DNA of 11,473 nt from the NCBI GenBank assembly GCA_046091905.1, contig JBJTCN010000022.1, forward strand, positions 1 to 11,473, written 5' to 3'. Below are positions 5,657-11,473 of this stretch, in pieces. The position numbers and the translations under genes were made by a program. The notes beneath the pieces are model-generated. The model saw only the letters and a list, made by a program, of their open reading frames with translations, did no database searches and had not been told where the DNA came from. The DNA is from ZLKRG08 sp046091905 (GTDB lineage: Bacteria > Actinomycetota > Actinomycetes > Nanopelagicales > Nanopelagicaceae). The first letter of the stretch is position 1, and each line of letters begins with the position of its first letter.

Positions 5657-6518
5657 TCTGTTTAATTAAATCTGTAGTTAGCGCAAATAGCGCAAACCAG
5701 ATAATCACAAAACCAATCCAACGCGCAGTGGGCATAGATTCATGATTGATCCAAACCCCAATTGAGAATTGCAAAGTTGGCGTGATGTATTGCAATAAAC
5801 CTAGAGTTGAATAAGGTAGACGCGTCGCCGCACCATTAAATAGAAGTAATGGAATCGCGGTAACTGCGCCAGCTGCAGTCAGAAGTAGCGTCAAACTTGG
5901 CTTTTGTCCCCACTGGCCCTCTCCTTGTGTAGCTAAATAAATCAAGAATCCCGCATAAGGAATGAAGGAAATCAAAGTCTCGATTGCTAAACCTTCAAGT
6001 GCACCCAGGTTTAAGCGCTTTTTTATCAGTCCGTAAGAACCCCAAGAGGTTGCTAGAGTCAGCGCAATCCATGGCAATCTTCCGTAATCCATTGTTAAGA
6101 CCAGTACACCAACCGCGCCAAGACCAACTGCAAACCATTGCAATTTACGAAGTTTTTCTTTCAACAAAATCACGCCAAAAGCAATGATAAATAAGGGATT
6201 TATGTAATAACCGAGCGCTGCTTCAACAACATGTCCATGGTTGGTAGCCCAGATGTAAACCAACCAATTTATTGAAATTAGCATCGAAGCAATAACTAAT
6301 CGGATAAAAATCTTCTTGGTAAACATCAATGAAAACATATGACGTAACTGTTTTTGAAATGCCAAGATGAAAATACAGAATACCGAGGTCCAAGCAGCGC
6401 GATGCGAAACTATTTCCAACGCAGTCGCTGGTTTGAGTAGCGGCCAGTAAAGTGGAAAGAGTCCCCACAGCACATGTGCGGAGATGCCAAAAGTTAGGCC
6501 AAGTTTATATTTATTCAA
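5637..6518 (-). CDS. rarD: RarD-type EamA/DMT superfamily transporter
   Basis: The protein has 293 aa with about ten membrane helices. RarD-specific signatures are GISAHVLWGLFPLYWPLLKP (11-30), NWLVYIWATNHGHVVEAALG and YYINPLFIIAFGVILLKEKL in the first EamA half, and LPYSTLGLLQYITPTLQF in the second. RarD proteins are inner-membrane permeases of the drug/metabolite transporter superfamily; the E. coli name comes from chloramphenicol sensitivity and the natural substrate is not settled. The start is TTG, one base after the yajQ stop, without a Shine-Dalgarno and with no ATG or GTG upstream in frame before a stop, so translation is likely coupled to yajQ. Its last 20 bases overlap the converging exporter gene. 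No terminator is visible between them. Confidence 0.85.
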   Translation of the reverse strand: MNKYKLGLTFGISAHVLWGLFPLYWPLLKPATALEIVSHRAAWTSVFCIFILAFQKQLRHMFSLMFTKKIFIRLVIASMLISINWLVYIWATNHGHVVEAALGYYINPLFIIAFGVILLKEKLRKLQWFAVGLGAVGVLVLTMDYGRLPWIALTLATSWGSYGLIKKRLNLGALEGLAIETLISFIPYAGFLIYLATQGEGQWGQKPSLTLLLTAAGAVTAIPLLLFNGAATRLPYSTLGLLQYITPTLQFSIGVWINHESMPTARWIGFVIIWFALFALTTDLIKQTKSLSD

Positions 6519-6519
6519 A

Positions 6520-7008
6520 TTAACGGTAATTCGTAAATTGAACTGCGAAATCTAGAGAAGCTTTCTTAACAAGCGCAATGACCTCTTGCAAGTCGTCACG
6601 GGATTTGCTGGAGACGCGAAGTTCATCGCCCTGAATTTGAGTCTTAACAGCTTTGGGGCCTTCATCTTTAATTAACTTGGCCACCTTTTTAGCGTTCTCA
6701 GTCGAGATACCCTCTTTGAGGGGACAATTTATTTTGGTGAGCTTTCCAGATTGCTGTGGCTCAGATGGATCTAAATGTTTTAGCGAAACATTTCGCTTGA
6801 TCATCTTTTCCTTCAAAACCTCGAGCGCAGCCTTGGCGCGCTCTTCGGTTTCGGATTCAATCTTTATAACATCGCCAGCAATCTCAAGTTTGGTGCCGGT
6901 ACCTTTAAAATCAAAACGGGTTTCCAATTCGCGGGATGCTTGATTGATTGCATTATCTAGCTCTGCGCGATCAATCTTGGAAACGATATCGAAACTGCTA
7001 TCAGCCAT
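6520..7008 (-). CDS. yajQ: YajQ family nucleotide-binding protein (UPF0234)
   Basis: The 162-aa protein covers the whole YajQ family length. It starts with the conserved MADSSFDIVSKIDRAELDNA and continues with ETRFDFKGT and the central IKRNVSLKHLDP. The C-terminal block reads KLIKDEGPKAVKTQIQGDELRVSSKSRDDLQ in two segments and ends in DFAVQFTNYR. Family members are small cytoplasmic proteins with two ferredoxin-like folds that bind nucleotides or RNA; a Xanthomonas member binds cyclic di-GMP. The ATG has no ribosome site upstream, but TAGCGT lies seven bases before it, so the mRNA may be leaderless. It heads a two-gene unit with rarD and follows a terminator that insulates it from the upstream zinc-ribbon gene. 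Confidence 0.92.
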   Translation of the reverse strand: MADSSFDIVSKIDRAELDNAINQASRELETRFDFKGTGTKLEIAGDVIKIESETEERAKAALEVLKEKMIKRNVSLKHLDPSEPQQSGKLTKINCPLKEGISTENAKKVAKLIKDEGPKAVKTQIQGDELRVSSKSRDDLQEVIALVKKASLDFAVQFTNYR

Positions 7009-7015
7009 GTGGGTA

Positions 7016-7021
7016 ACGCTA
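7016..7021 (-). promoter_or_regulatory. Putative leaderless -10 element of yajQ
   Basis: On the minus strand TAGCGT is followed by TACCCAC and then the yajQ ATG, placing the transcription start on the A of the start codon. The only upstream purines lie in the terminator tract, so no Shine-Dalgarno competes with this reading. The -35 region would fall inside the hairpin and is not recognisable. Confidence 0.4.
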
Positions 7022-7029
7022 GCAAAAGA

Positions 7030-7068
7030 AAAACCCGCTCAATCCATCGCGGAAGTTGAGCGGGTTTT
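7030..7068 (-). terminator. Rho-independent terminator after the zinc-ribbon gene
   Basis: A 13-bp perfect stem pairs 7030-7042 (AAAACCCGCTCAA) with 7056-7068, around a 13-base loop. On the minus strand the stem runs into TTTTTCTTTT, a strong U-tract, and it lies about 23 bases past the stop of the DUF5679 gene. On the plus strand the T-run is only four bases long, so it is mainly a minus-strand terminator. Confidence 0.88.
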
Positions 7069-7091
7069 ACTACGTATTGCTTAGCTAGGCG

Positions 7092-7253
7092 TTACTGTGC
7101 CTTACCAAGAATGCGGTTCACCTTGGTGCCGCATACTGGGCAGATGCCCTGTGCCATGCGACGACCAGAGTCTGAAACCTTTACGGTTCCTTCGAATTCA
7201 CGCTTCTCTTTGCACTTTACGCAGTAAGCGTCACCTTTATATGTTTCTGCCAT
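7092..7253 (-). CDS. DUF5679 small zinc-ribbon protein
   Basis: This 53-aa protein carries two CxxC knuckles, Cys11/Cys14 (YCVKCKEKREFEG) and Cys38/Cys41 (CPVCGTKVNRILG). This is the layout of the actinobacterial DUF5679 family, which presumably binds one zinc ion. The function is unknown; similar mini-ribbons bind nucleic acids or ribosomes, but nothing here proves that. The start chosen is the ATG for MAETYKGDAY. GGAG (7263-7266 on the complement) lies nine bases upstream. Longer starts at 7262 or 7277 would place the ribosome site at or inside the coding sequence and add residues not expected in the family. A hairpin terminator follows. Upstream, minus-strand TAATCT (7308-7313) is a weak -10 candidate, and the 10-bp palindrome CACCCGGGTG (7275-7284) would lie in the leader. 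Confidence 0.85.
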   Translation of the reverse strand: MAETYKGDAYCVKCKEKREFEGTVKVSDSGRRMAQGICPVCGTKVNRILGKAQ

Positions 7254-7322
7254 ATGTACCATCTCCAATCGACGCACCCGGGTGGACCCCCTCGGCGCTC
7301 AGATGAAAGATTACCCCCCTCA

Positions 7323-7339
7323 AGCGTGAAAACCACGCT
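7323..7339. repeat. Short inverted repeat in the groEL upstream region
   Basis: AGCGTG (7323-7328) and CACGCT (7334-7339) form a perfect 6-bp inverted repeat around AAAAC. It lies in the 233-bp space between the DUF5679 and groEL starts and resembles neither CIRCE nor HAIR boxes. It may be an operator or chance. Confidence 0.3.
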
Positions 7340-7384
7340 CATTCAACTCGCATAGCACCTATTTCTAAGGGGAGACTGCCTGAT

Positions 7385-7413
7385 TTGAGCGTAATTAGCC
7401 CATCAATTAATCT
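7385..7413 (+). promoter_or_regulatory. Putative groEL promoter
   Basis: TTGAGC (7385-7390) and TAATCT (7408-7413) are spaced by 17 bases. The predicted transcription start at about 7420 falls in the left arm of the CIRCE element, the normal place for HrcA to block initiation. The -10 is a modest match. Confidence 0.5.
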
Positions 7414-7418
7414 TTGCC

Positions 7419-7445
7419 TTAGCACTCGGGACCCGAGAGTGATAA
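7419..7445. promoter_or_regulatory. CIRCE element, HrcA operator of groEL
   Basis: TTAGCACTC, nine bases, then GAGTGATAA matches the CIRCE consensus TTAGCACTC-N9-GAGTGCTAA except for one base in the right arm (A for C at 7442). It lies 41 bp before the groEL start. It predicts heat-shock control by HrcA, whose gene is not in the window. The spacer GGGACCCGA is itself GC-rich, and CGGG/CCCG can extend the central hairpin. Confidence 0.93.
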
Positions 7446-7486
7446 ATCGGGCGATTTAGATAGAAACACTCAAAGGAGATAAAGCA

Positions 7487-9106
7487 ATGGCAAAACAGAT
7501 TGCCTTTAATGAAGAGGCACGCCGCGGTCTAGAGCGCGGAATGAATGTATTAGCTGATGCAGTGAAGGTAACCCTTGGACCTCGCGGACGCAACGTCGTG
7601 CTTGAGAAGAAGTGGGGCGCACCAACAATCACTAACGACGGCGTTTCAATCGCAAAAGAGATCGAATTAGAAGATCCATATGAAAAAGTTGGCGCAGAGT
7701 TAGTTAAGGAAGTTGCCAAGAAGACAGATGATGTCGCAGGTGATGGCACCACTACTGCAACTGTGCTTGCGCAAGCGTTAGTTCGTGAAGGTTTACGTAA
7801 CGTAGCTGCCGGTTCAAACCCAATGGGAATTAAGCGCGGCATTGAAAAGGCAGTCACGGCAGTTACCGATGAATTATTGAAGATGGCCAAGAATGTCGAA
7901 ACCAAAGAGCAGATTGCCGCAACCGCATCTATCTCAGCTGCAGATACCACTATCGGCGAAATGATTGCTGAAGCGATGGATAAAGTTGGCAAAGAGGGTG
8001 TTATCACTGTTGAAGAGTCAAATACTTTTGGACTTGAACTTGAACTCACCGAAGGTATGCGTTTTGATAAAGGATACATCTCTCCATATTTTGTTACTGA
8101 TACCGATCGCATGGAAGCAGTTCTAGAAGATGCCTATGTTTTGATTGCAAATTCTAAGATTTCAAATATCAAAGATATGTTGCCAATCCTGGAAAAGGTA
8201 ATGCAGACCGGTAAGCCGCTTGCAATCATTGCCGAAGATGTTGAAGCCGAAGCGCTCGCAACTCTGGTAGTTAATAAGATTCGTGGCAATTTCCGTTCTG
8301 CAGCTGTTAAGGCTCCGGGATTTGGCGATCGTCGTAAGGCGATGTTGCAAGACATCGCAATTCTTACTGGTGCTACAGTTATTTCTGAAGAAGTTTGCTT
8401 AAAGCTTGATGCGGCTGGAATCGAACTGCTTGGCCGCGCCCGTAAAGTTGTGATTTCTAAAGACGAAACCACAATTGTTGAAGGCGCAGGAGATGAAGGC
8501 CAGATTAAAGGTCGCGTAACTCAGATTCGCCAAGAGATTGAGAAGTCGGATTCAGATTATGACCGTGAAAAACTTCAAGAACGCCTTGCAAAATTAGCGG
8601 GTGGCGTCGCAGTTATTAAGGCTGGCGCAGCAACTGAAGTTGAATTAAAGGAGCGTAAGCACCGCATCGAAGATGCAGTTCGTAACGCAAAGGCTGCAGT
8701 TGAAGAGGGCATCGTTGCCGGTGGTGGCGTTGCATTAATTCAAGCTGGTGCAAAAGTTTTCCCTAACTTGAAGTTAACTGGCGAAGAGGCAGTCGGTGCC
8801 AAGATTGTAGAAGCAGCAATCGAAGCGCCGCTAAAGCAGATCGCGGCAAATGCCGGTCTTGAAGGTGGAGTAATTGTTGAAAAGGTAAGACACCTTGAAC
8901 CAGGTCATGGATTAAATGCCGCAACTGGAGAGTATGTCGACATGATTAAGTCAGGCATTATTGATCCAGCAAAGGTAACTCGCTCTGCGTTACAGAATGC
9001 CGCATCAATCGCTGCGTTATTCTTAACAACTGAAGCAGTAATTGCAGATAAGCCAGAGAAGACTCCGGCAATGCCTGCAGGTGCTGGCGGAGATATGGAC
9101 TTCTAA
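7487..9106 (+). CDS. groEL: 60-kDa chaperonin GroEL (GroEL2 type)
   Basis: The 539-aa protein is a complete GroEL, a cytosolic tetradecameric ATP-driven folding chamber. The N-terminus MAKQIAFNEEARRGLERGMN, the ATP-binding GDGTTT (85-90, with Asp86 at the nucleotide site), the conserved Asp396 of the ATPase site and the Cpn60 signature AAVEEGIVAGGG (403-414) are intact. The sequence is closest in style to actinobacterial GroEL2. The tail is short, ending PAMPAGAGGDMDF rather than with long GGM repeats or the histidine-rich end of GroEL1. AAGGAG-type ribosome binding (GGAG 7475-7478) lies eight bases before the ATG. No groES precedes it, as usual for the stand-alone actinobacterial GroEL2 locus, so the co-chaperonin must be encoded elsewhere. 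The DUF3027 gene follows after five bases. Confidence 0.97.
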   Translation: MAKQIAFNEEARRGLERGMNVLADAVKVTLGPRGRNVVLEKKWGAPTITNDGVSIAKEIELEDPYEKVGAELVKEVAKKTDDVAGDGTTTATVLAQALVREGLRNVAAGSNPMGIKRGIEKAVTAVTDELLKMAKNVETKEQIAATASISAADTTIGEMIAEAMDKVGKEGVITVEESNTFGLELELTEGMRFDKGYISPYFVTDTDRMEAVLEDAYVLIANSKISNIKDMLPILEKVMQTGKPLAIIAEDVEAEALATLVVNKIRGNFRSAAVKAPGFGDRRKAMLQDIAILTGATVISEEVCLKLDAAGIELLGRARKVVISKDETTIVEGAGDEGQIKGRVTQIRQEIEKSDSDYDREKLQERLAKLAGGVAVIKAGAATEVELKERKHRIEDAVRNAKAAVEEGIVAGGGVALIQAGAKVFPNLKLTGEEAVGAKIVEAAIEAPLKQIAANAGLEGGVIVEKVRHLEPGHGLNAATGEYVDMIKSGIIDPAKVTRSALQNAASIAALFLTTEAVIADKPEKTPAMPAGAGGDMDF

Positions 9107-9111
9107 TCTAA

Positions 9112-9771
9112 ATGAAATTTGATGCAACCGATGTAGCTCTTAACGCCGCAATTGAAACTGCTGGCGCTAAGAGTCAAGTCGGTGCATTTATTTCAGTTGA
9201 TTATGATGACGAAGATCGTTTAGCAAATTACCTATTCAAATCAAATCTTCCGGGATACAACGGTTGGCGTTGGTCAGTAACAATTACCAAGATTGATGCA
9301 GATTCACCTGCAACGATTTGTGATGTGGTGGTAATTCCAGGACCGGATGCGCTACTTGCGCCAAAATGGATTCCATATGCTGATCGCTTACAACCTGGCG
9401 ATGTTGGAGTCGGCGATATTGTTCCAAGTCAGCCAGGTGATGCACGTTTAGTTCCAGGATTTGCAGCGTTGCCGCAAGACGAAGAGTTAGATCCATCTCA
9501 ACTTTGGGAATTAGGTCTTGGTCGATTGCGAGTACTTTCAATTGAAGGTCGCGATCAAGCAGCCAATCGTTGGCATGAAGGCGAGCGCGGACCAAATTCG
9601 CCAATTGCAAAGTCAGCTCCAAAGCCATGTGGTTCATGTGGTTTCTTCTTGCCGATTGCCGGCTCACTGCGCAGCGCTTTTGGCGTCTGTGCCAATGCAA
9701 TCTCTCCCGAAGATGCGAAGGTGGTATCTGTAGATCACGGATGCGGCGCACATTCGGAAAGCACCGTTTAA
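9112..9771 (+). CDS. DUF3027 domain protein (actinobacterial, unknown function)
   Basis: The 219-aa protein matches the actinobacteria-specific DUF3027 family, as I recall its conserved blocks. These are GYNGWRWSVTITK (48-60), CDVVVIPGPDALLAPKWIPY (70-89), RLQPGDVGVGDIVPSQPGD (92-110), LWELGLGR (131-138), a CGSCGFFLP knuckle (173-181), FGVCAN (190-195) and VVSVDHGCGAHSE (204-216). The cysteines 173, 176, 193 and 211 may form a zinc site. No signal peptide or membrane helix is seen, so it is probably cytoplasmic. Its biochemical role is unknown. It starts five bases after the groEL stop without a proper ribosome site of its own, so it is likely co-transcribed and translationally coupled with groEL, which would put it under CIRCE/HrcA control. 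The cold-shock gene follows. Confidence 0.85.
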   Translation: MKFDATDVALNAAIETAGAKSQVGAFISVDYDDEDRLANYLFKSNLPGYNGWRWSVTITKIDADSPATICDVVVIPGPDALLAPKWIPYADRLQPGDVGVGDIVPSQPGDARLVPGFAALPQDEELDPSQLWELGLGRLRVLSIEGRDQAANRWHEGERGPNSPIAKSAPKPCGSCGFFLPIAGSLRSAFGVCANAISPEDAKVVSVDHGCGAHSESTV

Positions 9772-9781
9772 AGCGTTAAGT

Positions 9782-9787
9782 TACAAT
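9782..9787 (+). promoter_or_regulatory. Putative -10 element of the cold-shock gene
   Basis: TACAAT stands alone in the 61-bp gap before the cold-shock gene and predicts a start near 9794 and a leader of about 39 bases. No convincing -35 element is seen at 16-18 bases upstream. The AT-rich gap and the strong ribosome site AAGGAG (9821-9826) favour an independent promoter. Confidence 0.4.
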
Positions 9788-9832
9788 TTCCCTCTAAATT
9801 CGCCGGAACTAAAAAAGCTAAAGGAGCGCGCT

Positions 9833-10222
9833 ATGCCAACAGGTAAAGTGAAATGGTTTAGCCTGGAAAAGGGCTTTGGGTTCATTGAATCCGATGAAGG
9901 CGAAGATGTTTATTTAGCAGCAACTTCGCTGCCAGAAGGCGTCACTACTGTAAAACCAGGTACCAAACTTGAGTTTGGCGTTGCCGAAGGTCGTCGCGGT
10001 CCTCAGGCGCTCTCAGTTCGCGTAATTGAAGCGCCAACCTCACTTGCCGCATCTTCACGCGCTGCCACAGATGACTTAGCTTCGATCATCGAAGATTCAA
10101 TCAAAATTCTAGATCGCGTTGGTAACAGCATTCGTCGCGGCAAATATCCAACAGCCGTTGAAGCTCAACGTCTTGGCAAAGTTCTTCGCGGTATTGCGCA
10201 GCAAATTGAAGACAACGCTTAA
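9833..10222 (+). CDS. CspB-type cold-shock protein with C-terminal extension
   Basis: The 129-aa protein starts with a cold-shock domain (about 1-66). RNP1 is intact as KGFGFI (13-18). RNP2 reads VYLA (26-29) instead of the usual VFVH, as in the extended actinobacterial class such as mycobacterial CspB, where this position also lacks histidine. GRRGPQALSVRVIE (53-66) ends the OB fold. A linker and two predicted helices (about 78-128, SIIEDSIKILDRVGNSIRR and VEAQRLGKVLRGIAQQIE) follow and roughly double the length of classical 67-aa Csp proteins. It should bind single-stranded RNA or DNA; the extension may dimerise or contact another protein. AAGGAG lies six bases before the ATG. A separate -10 suggests its own promoter, close behind the groEL-DUF3027 unit. 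Confidence 0.9.
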   Translation: MPTGKVKWFSLEKGFGFIESDEGEDVYLAATSLPEGVTTVKPGTKLEFGVAEGRRGPQALSVRVIEAPTSLAASSRAATDDLASIIEDSIKILDRVGNSIRRGKYPTAVEAQRLGKVLRGIAQQIEDNA

Positions 10223-10247
10223 GAATTTACAGAACTACATCGTGAAG

Positions 10248-10478
10248 ATGTGGCGCAAACTGCCACACCCTTTACGTTGGTTAACTGCGGCCACAGTCGG
10301 AGCAACTTTAGTTATTGTTGGAATTATTTTGTTGGTGCTACCTGGCCCCGGAATTCCATTGATAATCGCAGGTCTTGCCATTCTAGCTACCGAATTTGCC
10401 TGGGCAGAAGTGGTTTTAAATCGAACCAAACACCATTTAAATCGAGCTGTTAGTAAAGTTAAAAAGAAGAAGACTTAA
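10248..10478 (+). CDS. Small PGPGW-family membrane protein
   Basis: The 76-aa protein holds two hydrophobic segments, LTAATVGATLVIVGIILLVL (about 11-30) and GIPLIIAGLAILATEFAWA, joined by the family motif LPGPGIP. The C-terminus is strongly basic (NRTKHHLNRAVSKVKKKKT), so the tail should lie in the cytoplasm. This matches the PGPGW transmembrane family (PF09656), common in Actinobacteria and without known function. ATG at 10248 is taken as the start because it gives the compact family form; an in-frame GTG at 10242 is equally possible, and no clear ribosome site decides. It begins 25 bases after the cold-shock gene and overlaps the converging DUF2530 gene by four bases. Confidence 0.75.
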   Translation: MWRKLPHPLRWLTAATVGATLVIVGIILLVLPGPGIPLIIAGLAILATEFAWAEVVLNRTKHHLNRAVSKVKKKKT

Positions 10479-10654
10479 AGTCCGCTGCGGCGATCTCTAC
10501 GAATCGAATAGCGGATTCCAAATAAACCTAAAGCAATTCCAGTTAAACAAGTTCCAAAAAATTTAGCTTCTGCATCTAGTAATAGACCAATGATTGCCGC
10601 CACAATCCAAGCGCAAATTCCAATAATTATCAGAATCACGGCCTTGGTTCTCAT
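10475..10654 (-). CDS. DUF2530-like small membrane protein (59 aa)
   Basis: This short minus-strand gene encodes MRTKAVILIIIGICAWIVAA and then a second hydrophobic stretch, with FFGTCLTGIALGLFGIRYSI between residues 32 and 51 and a basic end RRDRRSGL. The W-x-TCL-x-G-x2-LG pattern before a basic tail resembles the actinobacterial DUF2530 family, here with F-G in place of the usual W-x. Two membrane helices are likely; the function is unknown. The upstream stop at 10670-10672 (complement) leaves the ATG at 10654 as the only good start. TACACT lies six bases before it, so it may be leaderless. It overlaps the PGPGW gene by four bases and diverges from the MFS gene, a neighbourhood I recall as common in Actinobacteria. 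Confidence 0.78.
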   Translation of the reverse strand: MRTKAVILIIIGICAWIVAAIIGLLLDAEAKFFGTCLTGIALGLFGIRYSIRRDRRSGL

Positions 10655-10660
10655 GGCTTC

Positions 10661-10670
10661 AGTGTATTCT
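10661..10670. promoter_or_regulatory. Overlapping divergent leaderless -10 elements
   Basis: The 23-bp gap between the DUF2530 and MFS starts holds TACACT on the minus strand (10661-10666), six bases before the DUF2530 ATG. It also holds TATTCT on the plus strand (10665-10670), seven bases before the MFS ATG. They share two base pairs. Neither gene has a usable Shine-Dalgarno: the bases before the MFS ATG are CACCTTA. RNA polymerase could serve only one direction at a time. Confidence 0.45.
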
Positions 10671-10677
10671 CACCTTA

Positions 10678-11473
10678 ATGTTTTCGAGAATTTCACCAGA
10701 AGGTAATTGGAGAGCGCTGCGCCATCGCAATTTTCGAATTCTTTATGCTTCCGCGATTTTAACGAATATCGGAACTTGGGCCCAAAGAGTTGCGCAGGAT
10801 TGGCTGGTACTGGAGCTAACCAATAACAACGGTACCTATCTGGGAATCGTAACCGCGCTGCAATTCTTGCCGGTGATGCTGCTGAGCCTGCAAGGTGGAG
10901 TATTGGCCGACAAGGTAGATAAGCGAAAAGCCTTAATTATCACCAATTTTGGCAGCGGAATTTCAGCGCTCATACTAGGAATTTTCGTTATTACTGATGT
11001 AGTGACTATTAATCATGTTTATATTCTGGCAATTTCACTTGGCATATTTAGCGCGCTAGATGCGCCAATCAGAGCTAGCTTTAACGTTGAAGTTGTAGGT
11101 CAAAAAGATTTAACAAATGCAATGGGTCTAAATAGCGCAAATTTTCACTTTGGCAGACTTGTAGGTCCGGCAATCTCGGGTTTTCTAATTGCCGCCTTTG
11201 GCACTGGTCCATCATTTTTGATTAATGCAGTTTCATTTTTTGTAGTGATGTTGGCATTTCTTGCGGTACGTTCTTCTGAACTACATATGGAAGAGAAGTC
11301 GCCATCGGATGGAACTTTAAAAGAGGCTTTCAATTACATTAAGAGACGGCCTGATATTCAAGTAGTGATGTTGACCGTTTTCTTTGCCTCAAATTTCGGT
11401 TTGAATATGCAGATCTTTAATGCGTTGATGGCTACCAAAGTCTTTGGTAAAGGCGCTGCTTCATATGGAATTT
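10678..11473 (+). CDS. MFS transporter, MFS_3/EntS-like (partial, 3' end outside)
   Basis: The first 265 codons are present and the frame is open to the window edge. The start MFSRISPEGNWRALRHRNFR is followed by a first helix ILYASAILTNIGTWAQRVAQ, typical of the MFS_3 (DUF894, EntS-like) group. The loop 2-3 motif A is GGVLADKVDKRK (73-84), and DAPIRASF (128-135) marks helices 4-5 of this group. About seven helices are complete, with the central cytoplasmic loop at about 199-225 (SSELHMEEKSPSDGTLKEAF). Such proteins are proton-driven exporters of siderophores, macrolides or unknown metabolites; the substrate cannot be named. The ATG lacks a ribosome site and has TATTCT seven bases upstream, so it is probably leaderless. 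Neighbouring DUF2530 diverges from it. Confidence 0.9.
   Translation, partial: MFSRISPEGNWRALRHRNFRILYASAILTNIGTWAQRVAQDWLVLELTNNNGTYLGIVTALQFLPVMLLSLQGGVLADKVDKRKALIITNFGSGISALILGIFVITDVVTINHVYILAISLGIFSALDAPIRASFNVEVVGQKDLTNAMGLNSANFHFGRLVGPAISGFLIAAFGTGPSFLINAVSFFVVMLAFLAVRSSELHMEEKSPSDGTLKEAFNYIKRRPDIQVVMLTVFFASNFGLNMQIFNALMATKVFGKGAASYGI

Noticed and set aside
7254..7277. Longer 61-aa form of the zinc-ribbon protein
   Set aside because: The extra eight residues would include the GGAG ribosome site itself; the ATG at 7253 fits family length.
7323..7339. Second CIRCE or HAIR heat-shock operator
   Set aside because: The arms AGCGTG/CACGCT and the 5-base spacer fit neither TTAGCACTC-N9-GAGTGCTAA nor CTTGAGT-N7-ACTCAAG.
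7456..8112. Long open frame on the minus strand opposite groEL (218 codons), and similar frames opposite suyB (1645-2202) and DUF3027 (9284-9751)
   Set aside because: The predicted proteins are low-complexity and Ser/Ala/Thr- or Leu/His-rich, mirror the codon pattern of the real gene, and have no start signals.
10119..10247. Longer 119-aa form of the PGPGW protein overlapping the cold-shock gene
   Set aside because: The added 43 residues are translated from the cold-shock gene in another frame and do not resemble the family; the compact protein begins at MWRKLPHP.
1..11473. tRNA or rRNA genes, CRISPR arrays, insertion sequences, phage or toxin-antitoxin genes
   Set aside because: No cloverleaf-like segments, regularly spaced repeats, transposase motifs or terminal repeats were seen; nearly all sequence is accounted for by ordinary genes and short control regions.

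Overview
The window looks like chromosomal DNA of a streamlined, AT-rich actinobacterium. The actinobacterial markers are a GroEL2-type chaperonin, a DUF5679 mini zinc ribbon, a DUF3027 protein, a CspB-type cold-shock protein with a C-terminal helical extension, a PGPGW membrane protein and a DUF2530 protein. Very short intergenic spaces, overlapping genes, frequent non-ATG starts and several apparently leaderless promoters would fit a freshwater acI-type lineage (Ca. Nanopelagicales). That placement is inference from style and gene set; no database search was possible.

Left part (1-5656): the tail of an unidentified + strand gene abuts a minus-strand Gfo/Idh/MocA-fold gene. A 127-bp divergent control region follows, with a TTGAAA-N18-TAGACT promoter and two GGT-N3-ACC sites of the kind bound by FadR/GntR-type regulators. 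From it runs a five-gene + strand operon without gaps: a SAF-domain small subunit, a UxaA-fold large subunit, a D-2-hydroxyacid dehydrogenase, an LDH2/malate-type dehydrogenase and a YeiH/PSE-family exporter. Together these match the 3-sulfolactate degradation set suyA-suyB-slcC-comC-suyZ. SlcC would oxidise (S)-sulfolactate to sulfopyruvate, ComC would reduce this to (R)-sulfolactate, SuyAB would cleave it to pyruvate and sulfite, and the PSE protein would export the sulfur anion. The exporter seems to start at a rare ATT codon.

Middle part (5637-7486): a RarD-type EamA transporter (minus), YajQ (minus) and a 53-aa zinc-ribbon protein (minus), with a strong hairpin terminator between the last two. 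Then comes the groEL control region, with a CIRCE operator for HrcA.

Right part (7487-11473): groEL without groES, DUF3027 only 5 bp downstream, the cold-shock gene with its own -10 element, a small PGPGW membrane protein, a 59-aa DUF2530 protein on the minus strand, and the first 265 codons of an MFS exporter cut by the window edge. The DUF2530 and MFS genes diverge from a 23-bp gap in which two leaderless -10 elements appear to overlap. No rRNA, tRNA, CRISPR array, insertion sequence or phage signal was seen.
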